A stretch of 64,000 bases of DNA from Strigops habroptila (taxonomy: Eukaryota > Chordata > Aves > Psittaciformes > Psittacidae), in assembly GCF_004027225.2 (NCBI RefSeq), contig NC_046358.1, forward strand, positions 67,351,028 through 67,415,027, in the 5' to 3' direction. Below, one piece after another: positions 26,179 to 36,012 of this stretch (the stretch's first letter is position 1; every line of letters starts with the position of its first letter). The notes below the pieces were generated by a model. It ran no database searches and was not told the origin of the DNA. It saw only the letters and a program-made list of their open reading frames with translations. Made by a program: the position numbers and the translations under genes.

Positions 26179-29100
26179 ACTTGTTTTAAATACAAATCAT
26201 CTATCTATCTTTTGAGGTTTGCCTGTGAGAGATTTTGTTCTTGATTAATAGAAGAAATATACAAATAAATCTTTTAATCTAAGCCCCGAAACTGAGCAAT
26301 TATTCATAACCTGAAGAACACTGTACCTTAAATACAAATTAAAAAAAAAAGGCACAAATTCTGCCAAAAATGTGTAAAGATTTCCTCCTCCCTCCCAAAG
26401 ACACCCTGAGGAACGGGAGTCAGATTCTTAAGTTGGATGAACAGAAGGAACAGAACAGGCAAACACCCAGTTCTGCTCAATTTTTTATTACATGGACAAA
26501 ATTCAATCTTGAATAAAAGTTAACACTAAAAGATGGAAAGTTAAATAAACATCAAAATTAAGGGATATTACATGTGAAGGATTTCACTCTTACACTAAGT
26601 TGTTATGACAATAAAGGAAATTTGGAGAGAAGCTGTTTTACTAGAAAAACTAGTCATATTTTGTGGAACAGAAAGGTTGGCATCCAAAGAATATGCAAAA
26701 CATTAACATATTTTAGAGTAGCAGGTCATTGACAAAAGCCCTAAAAGTCTAGTAGAACCAAATGTCATCAGTAATTTAATTTGCTTTCAATTCTTTGCTT
26801 TTGCTTTTGTTTGAAATAAAAAATAGTATGTCCAATCCTTGCAGATCAATAATATAAACAGAAATTGTTTACAAATAAAATAATATTATCCACTAAGATA
26901 CGTAAAATGTTTTGGGATTTTATTTTTTTTTTTAGATACAAACATGCAAGTTATTAAATTAGGAATCAAGAATTCGCCACTAACCCAAGGGAAACTGTAG
27001 GAAGAACAACTATTCCAGACAACCAAAATCCAGTATCAAGACCTTTTCCTGGTTTATGCATGAAAGACAGAATAAGAGGAAAAGAAAGAAATTAGACATC
27101 TCTCTTGCCTATTCTGTTAAGAACATGAAAATACATTATAGTTTAAGTAAAGAGGAGCCTGAAAAAAGTTAGCATTAGGATAAGGTTTCACAGGTTGTTA
27201 GATATATTAGTGCATTCTAGAAAAAAAAAAAAATTAACATTCAGAACCTCATTCACAATGTCCCTTCTTCCCATAAATGAATTTCCTCCTCCATTCTCAT
27301 CTTCCCTAGTATTCTGCTAAATTTACAACTGAAATTCCAGGCAACGTGGAACTCTCCGAGACAACCGTAGTTGTTTTCATCTACCTACGGTCAGAAGTTG
27401 CTTTGATCTTCTTGATTCCAAGGAAGCACAATGTCACCTGAGCAGAGGGAAAAAGTGATGGCAACAGTATACAAAACTCCCAGGGGACTGTTCAGTTTCA
27501 AGTATCAGGTTTTTTAATGAACTACTTGTGGTATTTTCATACATGGACTTCAAACAGAATTTCTCTCCACCTGTCACACTTCCTTAGATGGCTCTCACTT
27601 ATGCACATCAGAAGGCAGATGACTTTTTATACCATTTCAAGCATTCAAATGAGCCTTTTTGAGAAATGTGATACTTGCCACATACTTGCCATACTTTCTG
27701 CAATGTTTAAGAGTTTTACTTATTCATTTAGGTGGACTTTTACATTGTTTGAATAATTTTCTCATATTCTTGTCTGCTTTCTTCCTGGTTCATATTTGCA
27801 AATGAAGAAATTAATTTCTTGGAAGTTGGTATAGTGGTATATAAGAAATTAATCTACCTATTGTCTTGCCCGGTGTTTCAGGTTGTGCATTTTTCATTAT
27901 TGGCAACCTGAAATATAATTCTGAAGATGCTCAATATACTTTGAACATATATTTGTATCCTTAAACACTACATATGTTCTACACAGAATTCCATCGAGAA
28001 TTCTGTGAATTCGCACTAGATTATGGCAGTGATCACTCTCCAGCCATAAACTCCCACTTTATCAAGGAAATTAATTCAGCTGTCTAGAAGCAAAGATATT
28101 TTATTTCTACAACAGCCAAAATCCTCCAAGTATTGGTGCAAAGTAACATTTAGTGCAATTTTGTTGGCATGTGCGAGAGCTGGATTGGAATTTGCTAAAT
28201 CAACACCTTATAGTTTGATGTGGCCTGTTACTGAGATGAGTTTTCTCCGAATGGGAGGGTAATCTCTATCATATCTATAGTAGAAAAGGTCATCTTCTTC
28301 ATATACTTTCTCATCCATTCAGATGCTGAAAGCAACATGGACTCAGGACAGGGTTAACCATCCCAGAACCCCTACCTCTAAACATGTTTACTTCAAGCCT
28401 GCAGATAGCCTGGAAGTCTGGTTCAGATGAATGCCAAACTCTTTCCCCATTCAGTGGAATGCCTTTTTTTACATATCCTGACACAGTCAATACTCTTTTC
28501 CAGATAGGCCTGTAGTAGGAAAACAGCTGATGTATCATCAGTTAACTAACATAATCTTCAATTTCTCTATTGTAAGCCTATGCAAAGCTCACTGACTCTT
28601 AACTGAGTTATTGATTTATTCATAATGAGAAAACAGTGTGCATAAAGCAGATGTTAAACATAATGAGCCGTAACTTTAAACCCAAACAGGATCAGTAGCA
28701 TGGCTAAGAGAAAATTATTGCTGTAATTTATTGTTTTTAAAGATTCCATAGTGGTAGGAATTGGTTCTTTCTTTAATAAACTCTACAGTGCATGAAGATA
28801 ACAAGGCCATCTTCTTTCCCCAAAGTGTTCTGTGGCAGCAGTAGGAAAAAGATTTTTAGTTTTGGGTTTGGGTTTTTTTGGTAAAAGAACGAGAGGGATG
28901 AAACCTATGCAGTATTTGCTATCTGTTCAAAGGGCACCACTAAGCCTCTTGATAATTCACTCTGTGGCATGTCAGAAATTCAGTGCAGCAGGACTGCCCT
29001 ATCGAGCATAGCCTGTTTCAGAATCTCTATTGGTTGCACTTACAGCACATGAAACTGGATTTCTTTAATAGCCACAGCAGCCTATTCTTTACCATGAGGA

Positions 29101-31120
29101 AAGAAAGCAAAAGTATCCTTCAATATGATATCGCTTCCCTATTCAAGGGGGTTATATTATTTTTCTTCTGTATTTTTATATATATATAAAGAATGTATAC
29201 ATATGTATGTGTGTATATACATATGCAAAGAGGCTGATGTTATTAGAGATGGTGATAACCTCCCAAGACTGAAGTTCAGAAGGACTCAAATGCAGAGATT
29301 TGTTTGCTCTTAATGAAGGGACTAGATAGAGAGCTGGACACAGTTGATTCCCACTCAAAAGGAACCAAAGCTTTGGGGTTTGTTTTGGCTCATCTTTAAT
29401 TCTACTGCTTTTTAATAAAAATAAATAAATATATTAAACCAGCTCCTTTTCAGCCACAGGCAGTGCACAGAAGAGAATAAAAGCAGGCTGCACTCCAGCA
29501 AAACTCAGCTGGAAAATACCACACAGAGAGAGAGACGTGGGCAACTCAGGGACTGCTAACAGATAAAAACATTGAACTGAGCTGGGGCTGGCAGCCTGGG
29601 CACCTGTGACACCTGAAGAGCTCCCACAGTGTTGAACCAAGGTTAGACAGGGCAAAATACAGAAAAATACAGAATACAGCTTCACTCTTGAATAAGCTGC
29701 TCAATTTTATTCTGTTTCTGGCCATTTTATTTTCTCTTTTGTTTTATTTATTTATTTTCCTTGAGCACAAGCAAGTAAAGTCCCTGCTCTATTCCCCACC
29801 AGGAAATTCTAGTAAATTACTGAGACAGAGACCCTGGTTCTTTCTCCTCACTCTAAGTATTCCTTGACTGCTGTAGAAATACAGCTGTGCCTTTGAAGCT
29901 CAGAGGTAGTGTCATTTTAAGAAGAAATTTCAACAGATGTTGATTTTGCTGGGTATGATGAATATCTTATACATTCAGAAAGATACAGATAGAGCAAAGA
30001 ACTTCTTTGCAATGTTCTGAATTGAAAGTATTTTCTTTTTTTATTTTAAGCTTATGATTTGAAATATCTGTAGCATTTGTCTTATACCAAGTTATACCAA
30101 GTCCTTGACTAGTATATAGACTTTCAGCAATATTTGACCCATTTGCTAAAGCAATATGTAGAGACAGTATTAACTGTAAGCATATTCTATCAAACAGCAA
30201 AGAAAGACAGAGAAAAAAAAGCAAAGAACAAAATGAAGAGAAAGTGAGAAAAAAAAGAAAACCTCTAAATAGAGTTACAGTGATTGTGCATTATACATGT
30301 AATGTAATTCCATGTAGACCTGTATGGAACAGAAGTATACTAAATTTTTAACTGTAGAGATTTTTGCACCAACAACAATTTTTGAGAAATATGAAAAAAA
30401 ATATTCATCTGTCTCTAAAAGATTTTCTTAGCCTACAAACTTTGGAATTGTAGAGGCAAGAGGCAAGTCTGATGACATTTAGCCATCAACCAGCTGTAGC
30501 TCCCATCTTCCTTTAAATGTTGCTTTAACAGAGACTAAAGAGAGATCCTGAGCGATTGTGCTGAAGCCTGTATATACCATTGTGGTTTTAAAGAAAAACC
30601 TGTTCAACTACTTTTAAAAGACAAAAGAAAAGTACTTTCAAACTTAACATTACATAGCACTTTCTTGTGGACTTTGAACTACGTGTATGATATATATTAA
30701 TAACAATAACAACAACATCTTCATCTGCCTCATGTTTTCAATGCCTAAATTCAGTGTAACTGCAGTAATGTTTGAATTTTAACAGTTGTATGCTACACAG
30801 AACAAAACCCATCATTCACTATGCATTTTGGAAGGCATGTTTGCAGTTAGATACACAGACTATTGAGTTGGAGAGAGAAAACAATGTTTAATTCTGAAGC
30901 TTAATTCCAGCTTAACATGCCTGGAAATTTTAAGAAGTACTGGATTACAAATGATGAGCAATACTGATTTCAGTTAAGGCGTCCTCTGTATGGCTCTTTA
31001 ATATTCTCTACAACATATAAATTCTAAATATTTCATAGTTACTTTTTAACGGATATGATGTCCTATGCCTTTAACCAGTGTTGTCTGAAAAGCATGAGTA
31101 CATGGAGGTTTGAATCCTCT
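26179..31120. other. Unassigned AT-rich DNA
   Basis: No gene or LINE recognised over nearly 5 kb. It includes a 10-bp hairpin (27982-27991 with 27998-28007), a TA/GT-rich patch at about 29176-29226, and a slightly GC-richer patch at 29440-29660 with an 'aataaaagc' motif that I cannot assign. Confidence 0.5.
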
Positions 31121-31313
31121 GAGAATGGATTTAAACTTAAACAGGGGAGGTTCAGGTCAGATATAAGGAAGAAGTTCTTCTCTGTGAGGGTAGTGAGGTG
31201 CTGGCACAGGTTGCCCAGAGAAGCTGTGGCTGCCCCAACCCTGACAGTGTTCAAGGCCAGCTTGGATGAGGCTTGGATCAATTTGGTCGAGTGGAAGGTC
31301 TCCCTGCCAATGG
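31121..31313 (+). repeat. CR1 LINE fragment, plus strand
   Basis: Sense CR1 from 'gagaatggatttaaacttaa' through 'ggttgcccagagaagctgtg' to 'gtggaaggtctccctgccaa'. Its 3' tail is missing; it breaks off where an opposite-strand CR1 begins. Confidence 0.9.
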
Positions 31314-31512
31314 CTCCCACATCCCTGGGGAGGCTGTTCCAGTGATTGATTGATCTCATGGTAAAAAATGTATTCCTAATATAAAGATGAAACCTCTCCC
31401 ACTGCAACCTGTACCCATTGCCCCTTGTTCTCTCTATATGGTTTCTTGTGAAGAGAGAGCTTCTGTCCTCCTTGTAGCTGCCCTTTAAGTACTGGAAAAC
31501 TGTGAGGAGCTC
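31314..31512 (-). repeat. CR1 LINE fragment of an older subfamily, minus strand
   Basis: Antisense CR1-like sequence ('ccctggggaggctgttccag', 'cattgccccttgttctctct', 'actgtgaggagctccccc'). It abuts the plus-strand CR1 directly, and both are truncated at the join. Confidence 0.75.
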
Positions 31513-31542
31513 CCCCCTGCTATATTCACCCATGGTCAGACA

Positions 31543-31593
31543 TATTCCACTCCATTCCACTCCACTCCACTCCATTCCATTCCATTCCATGCC
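31543..31593. repeat. Pentamer repeat (ATTCC/ACTCC)n
   Basis: About ten imperfect copies of ATTCC or ACTCC. This is the reverse-complement form of the GGAAT array at 33.5 kb. Confidence 0.9.
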
Positions 31594-31722
31594 ACCACCT
31601 GACAATGCAGCAGTCACAATGCTCTGAGAAAGGATAAAAGGAAGCAGCCTCCTGTGTGCCCTGGCAGAGATGGCCCAGGGCAGCCCAGGACTTCCCAGAG
31701 GAAGTCCTTGAGGAGCTGCTGG

Positions 31723-31773
31723 AGTTACTTGTTTGGAGGTTCTAGGAGGAGTTACTTGTTTGGAGGTTCTAGC
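31723..31773. repeat. 24-bp tandem duplication
   Basis: The unit gagttacttgtttggaggtt plus ctag occurs twice in succession, separated by 2-3 bases. Confidence 0.85.
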
Positions 31774-32439
31774 AGGGGAGCGCAGCTGCTGTATGCCTGT
31801 GACTGACGAATGGTACTGCCTGTATCGGGGAAGGTCGCCCTCTTTGACTGAGCATGCAGCTTTGGGAGGGATGCATGTGGAGCGGTGAGGGAGGAAGGAG
31901 ACATGCACCTAGCCAGCCAGATCAGCCGAATCAACCCTAGCAATCAATAGGGTGACAGACGTCGCAGCCATATCGTCCTCATGTGCAAGCACAGCTAGAA
32001 GTTGACTAGAGTAGAGGTTCAGAGTTCTCCACTGCAAGGCCAGCTCCTGGCAGGACCAGGTTCTTAGCTTGTCGAAGGGATAGCAATCCTTTTCAGCTGG
32101 ATAGTCATGGCCAAATTATAGGAATGGCCTTTTGAGGAGCACTGCGGAGCTCACCATTCTCATCCCCCACGGAGCCAGGGGCAGCAGTCATAAGCAGCAG
32201 GATACAGGGATGTTTCCAGGGATGTTTCCAGTGCTTTGGAGCAGCCACTGATGCCCTGCAGTGGTAGGAAGGATTCTTGCCCCCAGGGTCGATCAGGCCG
32301 GGGGCCTTTGGCCACTCTCGGCAGCCCCTGAGGTGGCTTCAGGTTGAGGGACAATAGGGCTTGGGCATCTCCGGGGAGGCGTGACCAGCCTGTGGACGAG
32401 GAGCAGGTCTTGCTCACATGCTCAGGGATAGCCGATTGC
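31774..32439. other. GC-rich unassigned repeat-like DNA
   Basis: A compositionally distinct GC-rich stretch between the CR1 pair and the tandem units. It has a 13-bp direct duplication 'cagggatgtttcc' near 32206-32232. Several long open frames on both strands are expected from the GC content and show no recognised domain. Confidence 0.4.
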
Positions 32440-33000
32440 CAACGCTGGGGTCAGGAAGGAATTTTTCCCCGGGGCAGATTGGCACTGGTCCCGGGGGGTT
32501 TTTGCCTTCCTCTGAGCATCGAGCAGGACCACTTGTCAGGGCTTCTCTGGTCCGTTCTGGCTGCGTTACTGCCTGCTGCTCATGCACCATGAAGGTGGCC
32601 CATCGTGTCCTGCAGCTGGGGGGGGAAGGCTTTTTTTCCCCCTTGGAGGACCTGTGAGTGTCCCCGAGGGTTTTTTGCCTTCCTCTGCAGCAGTGAGCCA
32701 GCCCCTTGACAGGGGTCCTTTGGGCTGTTGTGGCCCAAAGGCTGCTGTTCTTGCTCCACGCAGGTGGCCCCTCATGCCCCCATCCAGGGAGAGGAAGCTT
32801 TCACGACTCCCAGGGTAGCCCCTGGGGGTTGCTGCTTGTCCTCTGTAGCACTGACCACAGACTCTTGTCAGGGCTCCCCTTTGGGCTTGGTTCTTGCCCG
32901 CTGGTCTTGCACCTCCAGGCCACCACTCATGTCCTGGTGCGCTCGGGCTCCATTGCCCATCGCAAGCTCGAAGCAGGGGCGATTTCTGCTCTTCCCTTGG
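32440..33000. repeat. GC-rich diverged tandem units of about 160-175 bp
   Basis: A repeated landmark (T-rich tract then gccttcctctg followed by gca and gagc) begins at about 32499, 32672 and, more diverged, 32829. Each is preceded by a C/G-rich stem-like stretch (ccccgggg-type at 32468-32475 and 32491-32497, for example) and followed by 'cttg(t/a)cagggg' and 'gcaggtggcccctca'-type blocks. Spacing is roughly 173 then 158 bp. The landmark reminds me of an interspersed repeat seen in amniote genomes, but I cannot name it. Confidence 0.55.
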
Positions 33001-33092
33001 CTCCATATACCTGGGGATTCTGACTTGTGCACAGCAGCCTGTGTTTGCAAGGTGTTGATGCTTGTGAGCATCAGCTCTGAAACCAACCCAAA

Positions 33093-33205
33093 ACAAAACC
33101 CCATAACATAAAATCATGTAAAATAAGATAAAAAAATAAGATAACATAAAGTAAAATATAAAAAACCAAACCAAAATCAAATGGAATCATAAAATAAAAT
33201 CCTGT
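33093..33205. repeat. A/AT-rich low-complexity tract
   Basis: Runs of AAAAT/ATAA-type words (aaaataagataaaaaaataa and similar) directly 3' of the GC-rich units. It may be the tail of a retroposed element or simply a low-complexity tract. Confidence 0.7.
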
Positions 33206-33318
33206 TTCCACTTGTAAGCTTTGTGATTTGTGTCCTTGAAAGTGTTTTTGGAGCTGAAAAGCCCTGGCATTGGAGGTGAATAACATTGCCATTGTTATTC
33301 AGCTCAGGGTGACTGTAG

Positions 33319-33598
33319 GGAATGGGATGGGATGGGATGGGATGGGATGGGATGGGATGGGATGGGATGGGATGGGATGGGGTGGGATGGGAAGGGATGG
33401 GGTAGGAAGGGATGGGATGGGATGGAGTGGGATGGAAAGGGATGGGAAGGGACGGGAGGGGTTGGGGTGGGATGGGACGGGATGAGATGGAATGGATTGG
33501 CATGGAATCAAATGGAAGGGAATGGAGAATCATATAGAATGGAATGGAATGGAATGGAATGGAATGGAATGGAATGGAATGGAACGGAACAGAACATA
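33319..33598. repeat. Pentamer satellite array, (GGGAT)n grading into (GGAAT)n
   Basis: Perfect GGGAT units from about 33323 to 33380 are followed by mutated units (GGGGT, GGAAG, GGAGT) and then by nine perfect GGAAT units at about 33538-33582. This indicates two homogenised sub-arrays joined by a degenerate zone. Both strands are open for long stretches because the 5-bp period avoids stops; these frames are not genes. Confidence 0.95.
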
Positions 33599-34286
33599 CT
33601 ACATTAGGCTAGACTAGAATAGAGATGGAATGGGTTATGCTGTGTGATGCCTACAGTTCTGCATGACAAGTGGTGACCTAGGTCTCCTGGGTCCACCCAG
33701 GAGAGCAGCTCTCTGCAGTGCAGGTCCCAGACCCATCCAGGAGACAGGGCCAGGCGCAGTGACAGCATGGCTCAGGCAGGAACTGAAGGCCCCAGGCTGA
33801 GCTGAGACACCTCCCCTGGGCCCTTGACAGGAGGCGGTGGGGTGGGGCTCCCAGTGGAGATGGGTCCCAGACACTGAGGCCTTTGAGTATCCGCAGTACC
33901 CTGGCAGAGAAGACCTGCTCTGCTCATAGGCTCTCCTTTAGACACCAATGGTTGGCCTCTTTGGAGACCAAGTATTGGGCATACGGACTTTCTCTCTGAT
34001 GCAGTGCTGTTCTTGTTAGGCTTTTGTGTCTCAGTGTGTTTTCCCAAGAGAAACAACTCAGGCATTTCTAAAAATAAGTACAAGGAAATAAAAACAAATG
34101 CATGGGGAACTGAACAGGTATTGCTTGCCTCAGAAAGATTTGCAACCATTTGGTTGAGGAGCATGTCCTGCTTCAGACTAAGGCTTCCAGCCGCGCTAGT
34201 GCTAGAGATGTGGAAACTCATCTCAAATGGATGAACACAGAAGACTTCCATGACACCACACATGCCACCTTCTACTCTGAGGCCTC
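33599..34286. other. Unassigned DNA between satellite and CR1
   Basis: A moderately GC-rich first half (33650-33930) and an AT-rich second half. No gene recognised. Confidence 0.5.
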
Positions 34287-34446
34287 TGGGGAGATTTAGA
34301 TTAGACATTAGGAAGCAATTCTTCCCTGTGAGGGTGGTGAGACACTGGCACAAGTTGCCCAGAGAAGTTGTGGCTGCCCCATCCCTGACAGTGTTCAAGG
34401 CCAGGATGGACGGGACTTGGAGCAACCCGGTCTAGTGGAAGGTGTC
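34287..34446 (+). repeat. CR1 LINE fragment, 5' part, split by the provirus
   Basis: Sense CR1 ('ttagacattaggaagcaatt', 'agttgcccagagaagttgtg', 'ggtctagtggaaggtgtc') that stops exactly at the proviral 5' LTR and resumes at 41665 with 'gtgtccctgccaagggctgg'. Removing the provirus and one 5-bp duplication gives a continuous CR1. Confidence 0.95.
34442..34446. other. Target-site duplication, left copy (GTGTC)
   Basis: The five bases GTGTC directly before the 5' LTR are repeated directly after the 3' LTR at 41665-41669. Confidence 0.9.
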
Positions 34447-35012
34447 TGTCCTGGGTTCAGCTACAGCAGTCATTTTTCTCCTTCTTAGTAGCTGGTGCAG
34501 TGCTGTGTTTTTTAACTTTCAGCCTGGGAACAACGCTGATAACACTGATGTTTTCAGTTATTGCTAAGTAATGTTTACTCCAACCAACGACTTTCTCAGT
34601 CTCATGCTTTGCCACGGAGGAGGGGAAGCCGGGAGGAAACAGAGACAGGACACCTGACCCAAACTAGCCAAAGAGGTATTCCATACCACAGCATGTCATG
34701 CCCAGTATATAAACCGGGGGGAGTTACCCGGAAGGCCAGATCACTGCTCGGGTCGGGCTGGGTATTGGTCAGCGGGTGGTGAGCAATTGTATCCTCTCCC
34801 CTTGTTATTTCACTAATCATTATTATAACTGGTGGTAGCAGTAGTGGTTTTGTGTTATACATTAGTTGCAGGACTGCTCTTATCTCAATGCGTGGGAGTT
34901 ACATTCTTCCGATTCTCCTCCCCATCCCTCCTGGAGCTGGGGGAGGAAGAAGGGGGGGAGTGAGCGAGTCTCTGCGTGGTTCTGAGTTACCGGCTGGGCT
35001 CAAACCATGACA
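34447..35012 (+). repeat. Proviral 5' LTR
   Basis: 566 bp, starting TGTCCTGGGTTCAG and ending AACCATGACA, so the termini are TGTC...GACA. A TATA box (TATATAA) lies at 34706-34712, which would place U3 upstream and the transcription start about 25-30 bp downstream. I see no clean AATAAA signal. It is the same length as the 3' LTR. Confidence 0.95.
34706..34712 (+). promoter_or_regulatory. LTR TATA box
   Basis: TATATAA followed by a G-rich run, conserved in the family-A LTRs of the window (for example near 8787 and at 41358). This is the expected core promoter of the provirus. Confidence 0.75.
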
Positions 35013-35020
35013 GTTCTTTG

Positions 35021-35038
35021 TGGCACCAAACGTGGGGC
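35021..35038 (+). other. Primer-binding site, tRNA-Lys-like
   Basis: TGGCACCAAACGTGGGGC, 8 nt after the 5' LTR. It resembles the complement of the 3' end of the lysine tRNA (CUU type) used by many class II retroviruses, with two apparent mismatches. The match continues for a few bases (tcgaa). Confidence 0.8.
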
Positions 35039-35858
35039 TCGAAGGGTTGAAATAACAACAGATCTGACTGGAGTGTGTCTAATCATATTTTTGATAAGCA
35101 TTCATTGTTACTACTCGTCACAATGGTGATTATTTGCCTCTCAGACTTGCTGCGCTTGATCTCAGAGTTTCAGCTTGATCTCAGAGTTTCCTTACTTACA
35201 GCTACTATTTACTGTTTTAGTGTTTATCGACTGGGGGGCCTGGGCTAAGGTTCTTCTTTCACTGTACTTCATGGTAATGACTTGTAATACAGTAGACTCA
35301 TTGATCGTGAAACTGGTCTGGTTTGTGCTTCCAGCGTGGCCATCACCTCTGTACTTTGGGAGGTATATAATGAAATATTTTAGCAATTGCATATCTTTTT
35401 TTTTCTCCTCGGGGGGTTAACTTACGAAGGAGGCATTCTCTTCCATCTCCCGTTCCCCCACCAGCCTATTTGCAACAGCATTTGAGATTTCTGAAGGTTA
35501 GATGGCCTTTGAATACCCTTGAAACCTGCCTGCTGATTGTGCTGGGGATCAGCATGTTGGCAAACATACGGAGTGTGTTTTACCCATGGCCATCCTGCCC
35601 TGGGAACACCCTATTTCGTCTGATCTCGAAAGTTAAGCAGTATTGGGTTCGAATCTGGTCTAGGATTAGACGACGATATAGGAGGACCACCAAGAGATTT
35701 TCCCTGAGGCTGGACAGTCATGAGTGGCAGGGTGTGTGGGATAGTATGGGCAAGTATCTAGGCCAGTGGGCCTCTCCAGTGCTTTGGAACTTCGCCACTG
35801 AACAAGTGCAACATCCAAGGTGTGCTGTCGTCCTGCTTATAGCAGAGAGGGACAAATC
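35039..35858 (+). other. Proviral leader, about 820 nt
   Basis: The region between the primer site and the first gag-frame ATG is unusually long. It contains a 17-bp direct repeat (gcttgatctcagagttt at 35154-35170 and 35173-35189), a small ATG-initiated frame of 41 codons (35123-35248), the 5S-rRNA-like segment at 35588-35647, and an open frame from 35374 that runs into gag in another phase. A packaging signal and splice donor are expected here but I cannot place them. Confidence 0.7.
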
Positions 35859-36012
35859 ATGGCAACGTGCTGGGGCTTGGCCTATGCCTACAGAGCCCTG
35901 CTCAACACCATCCAGCACCTTCAAAGGGAAAAAAATGTCTCTGGATCTGATGGCAAAGCAACAGACAATGCAGCTATACCAACTACAAGCACAGCAGCTA
36001 CTCAAACCCTGA
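35374..36012 (+). CDS. Leader open frame: hydrophobic segment plus arginine-rich patch, overlaps gag
   Basis: A frame open from 35374 to the TGA at 36010-36012 (about 212 codons); the first ATG is at 35554, giving 152 residues. Before that ATG the frame reads a hydrophobic stretch (CLLIVLGISMLANI) typical of a membrane segment or signal anchor. After it comes a strongly basic run (SRIRRRYRRTTKRF) resembling arginine-rich RNA-binding or nuclear-localisation motifs, then a tryptophan-rich part and a glutamine-rich end (KQQTMQLYQLQAQQ). The last 154 nt overlap gag in the +1 phase relative to gag. Possibilities: a separate accessory ORF, an N-terminal Gag part cut off by a frameshift, or chance. 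I recognise no family. The 5S-like segment lies inside it and contributes residues just upstream of the basic run. Confidence 0.35.
   Translation, partial: NILAIAYLFFSPRGVNLRRRHSLPSPVPPPAYLQQHLRFLKVRWPLNTLETCLLIVLGISMLANIRSVFYPWPSCPGNTLFRLISKVKQYWVRIWSRIRRRYRRTTKRFSLRLDSHEWQGVWDSMGKYLGQWASPVLWNFATEQVQHPRCAVVLLIAERDKSWQRAGAWPMPTEPCSTPSSTFKGKKMSLDLMAKQQTMQLYQLQAQQLLKP
35588..35647 (+). other. 5S rRNA-like segment inside the proviral leader
   Basis: About 60 nt align with nucleotides 7-66 of vertebrate 5S rRNA: GGCCAT, CCCTG, AAC and CCC blocks in order, then 35609-35647 matches 5S at 32 of 39 positions, including an uninterrupted TCGTCTGATCTCG, followed by AAG(T/C)TAAGCAG, which is the 5S box A. 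Several of the mismatches are C-to-T or G-to-A. The bases just after (GGTTCGAATC, 35646-35655) also look like a tRNA B box, which may be chance. It is not a functional 5S gene: the 3' half (intermediate element, box C) is not convincingly present. Confidence 0.75.

Noticed and set aside
31063..31908. 281-codon minus-strand frame
   Set aside because: It crosses two opposed CR1 fragments, a pentamer repeat and a tandem duplication. It is a mosaic of repeat antisense, not a gene.
33177..33607. Several long frames on both strands in the pentamer array
   Set aside because: A 5-bp period without stop words leaves all frames open; the products are pure Gly/Trp/Asp/Met or Pro/Ser/His/Ile repeats.
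34561..34782. A 73-93-codon frame that stays open in all four family-A LTRs (also an antisense frame)
   Set aside because: It begins at TTG with no ATG, and the copies share recent ancestry, so conservation of an open frame is expected. A superantigen-like LTR gene is not supported.
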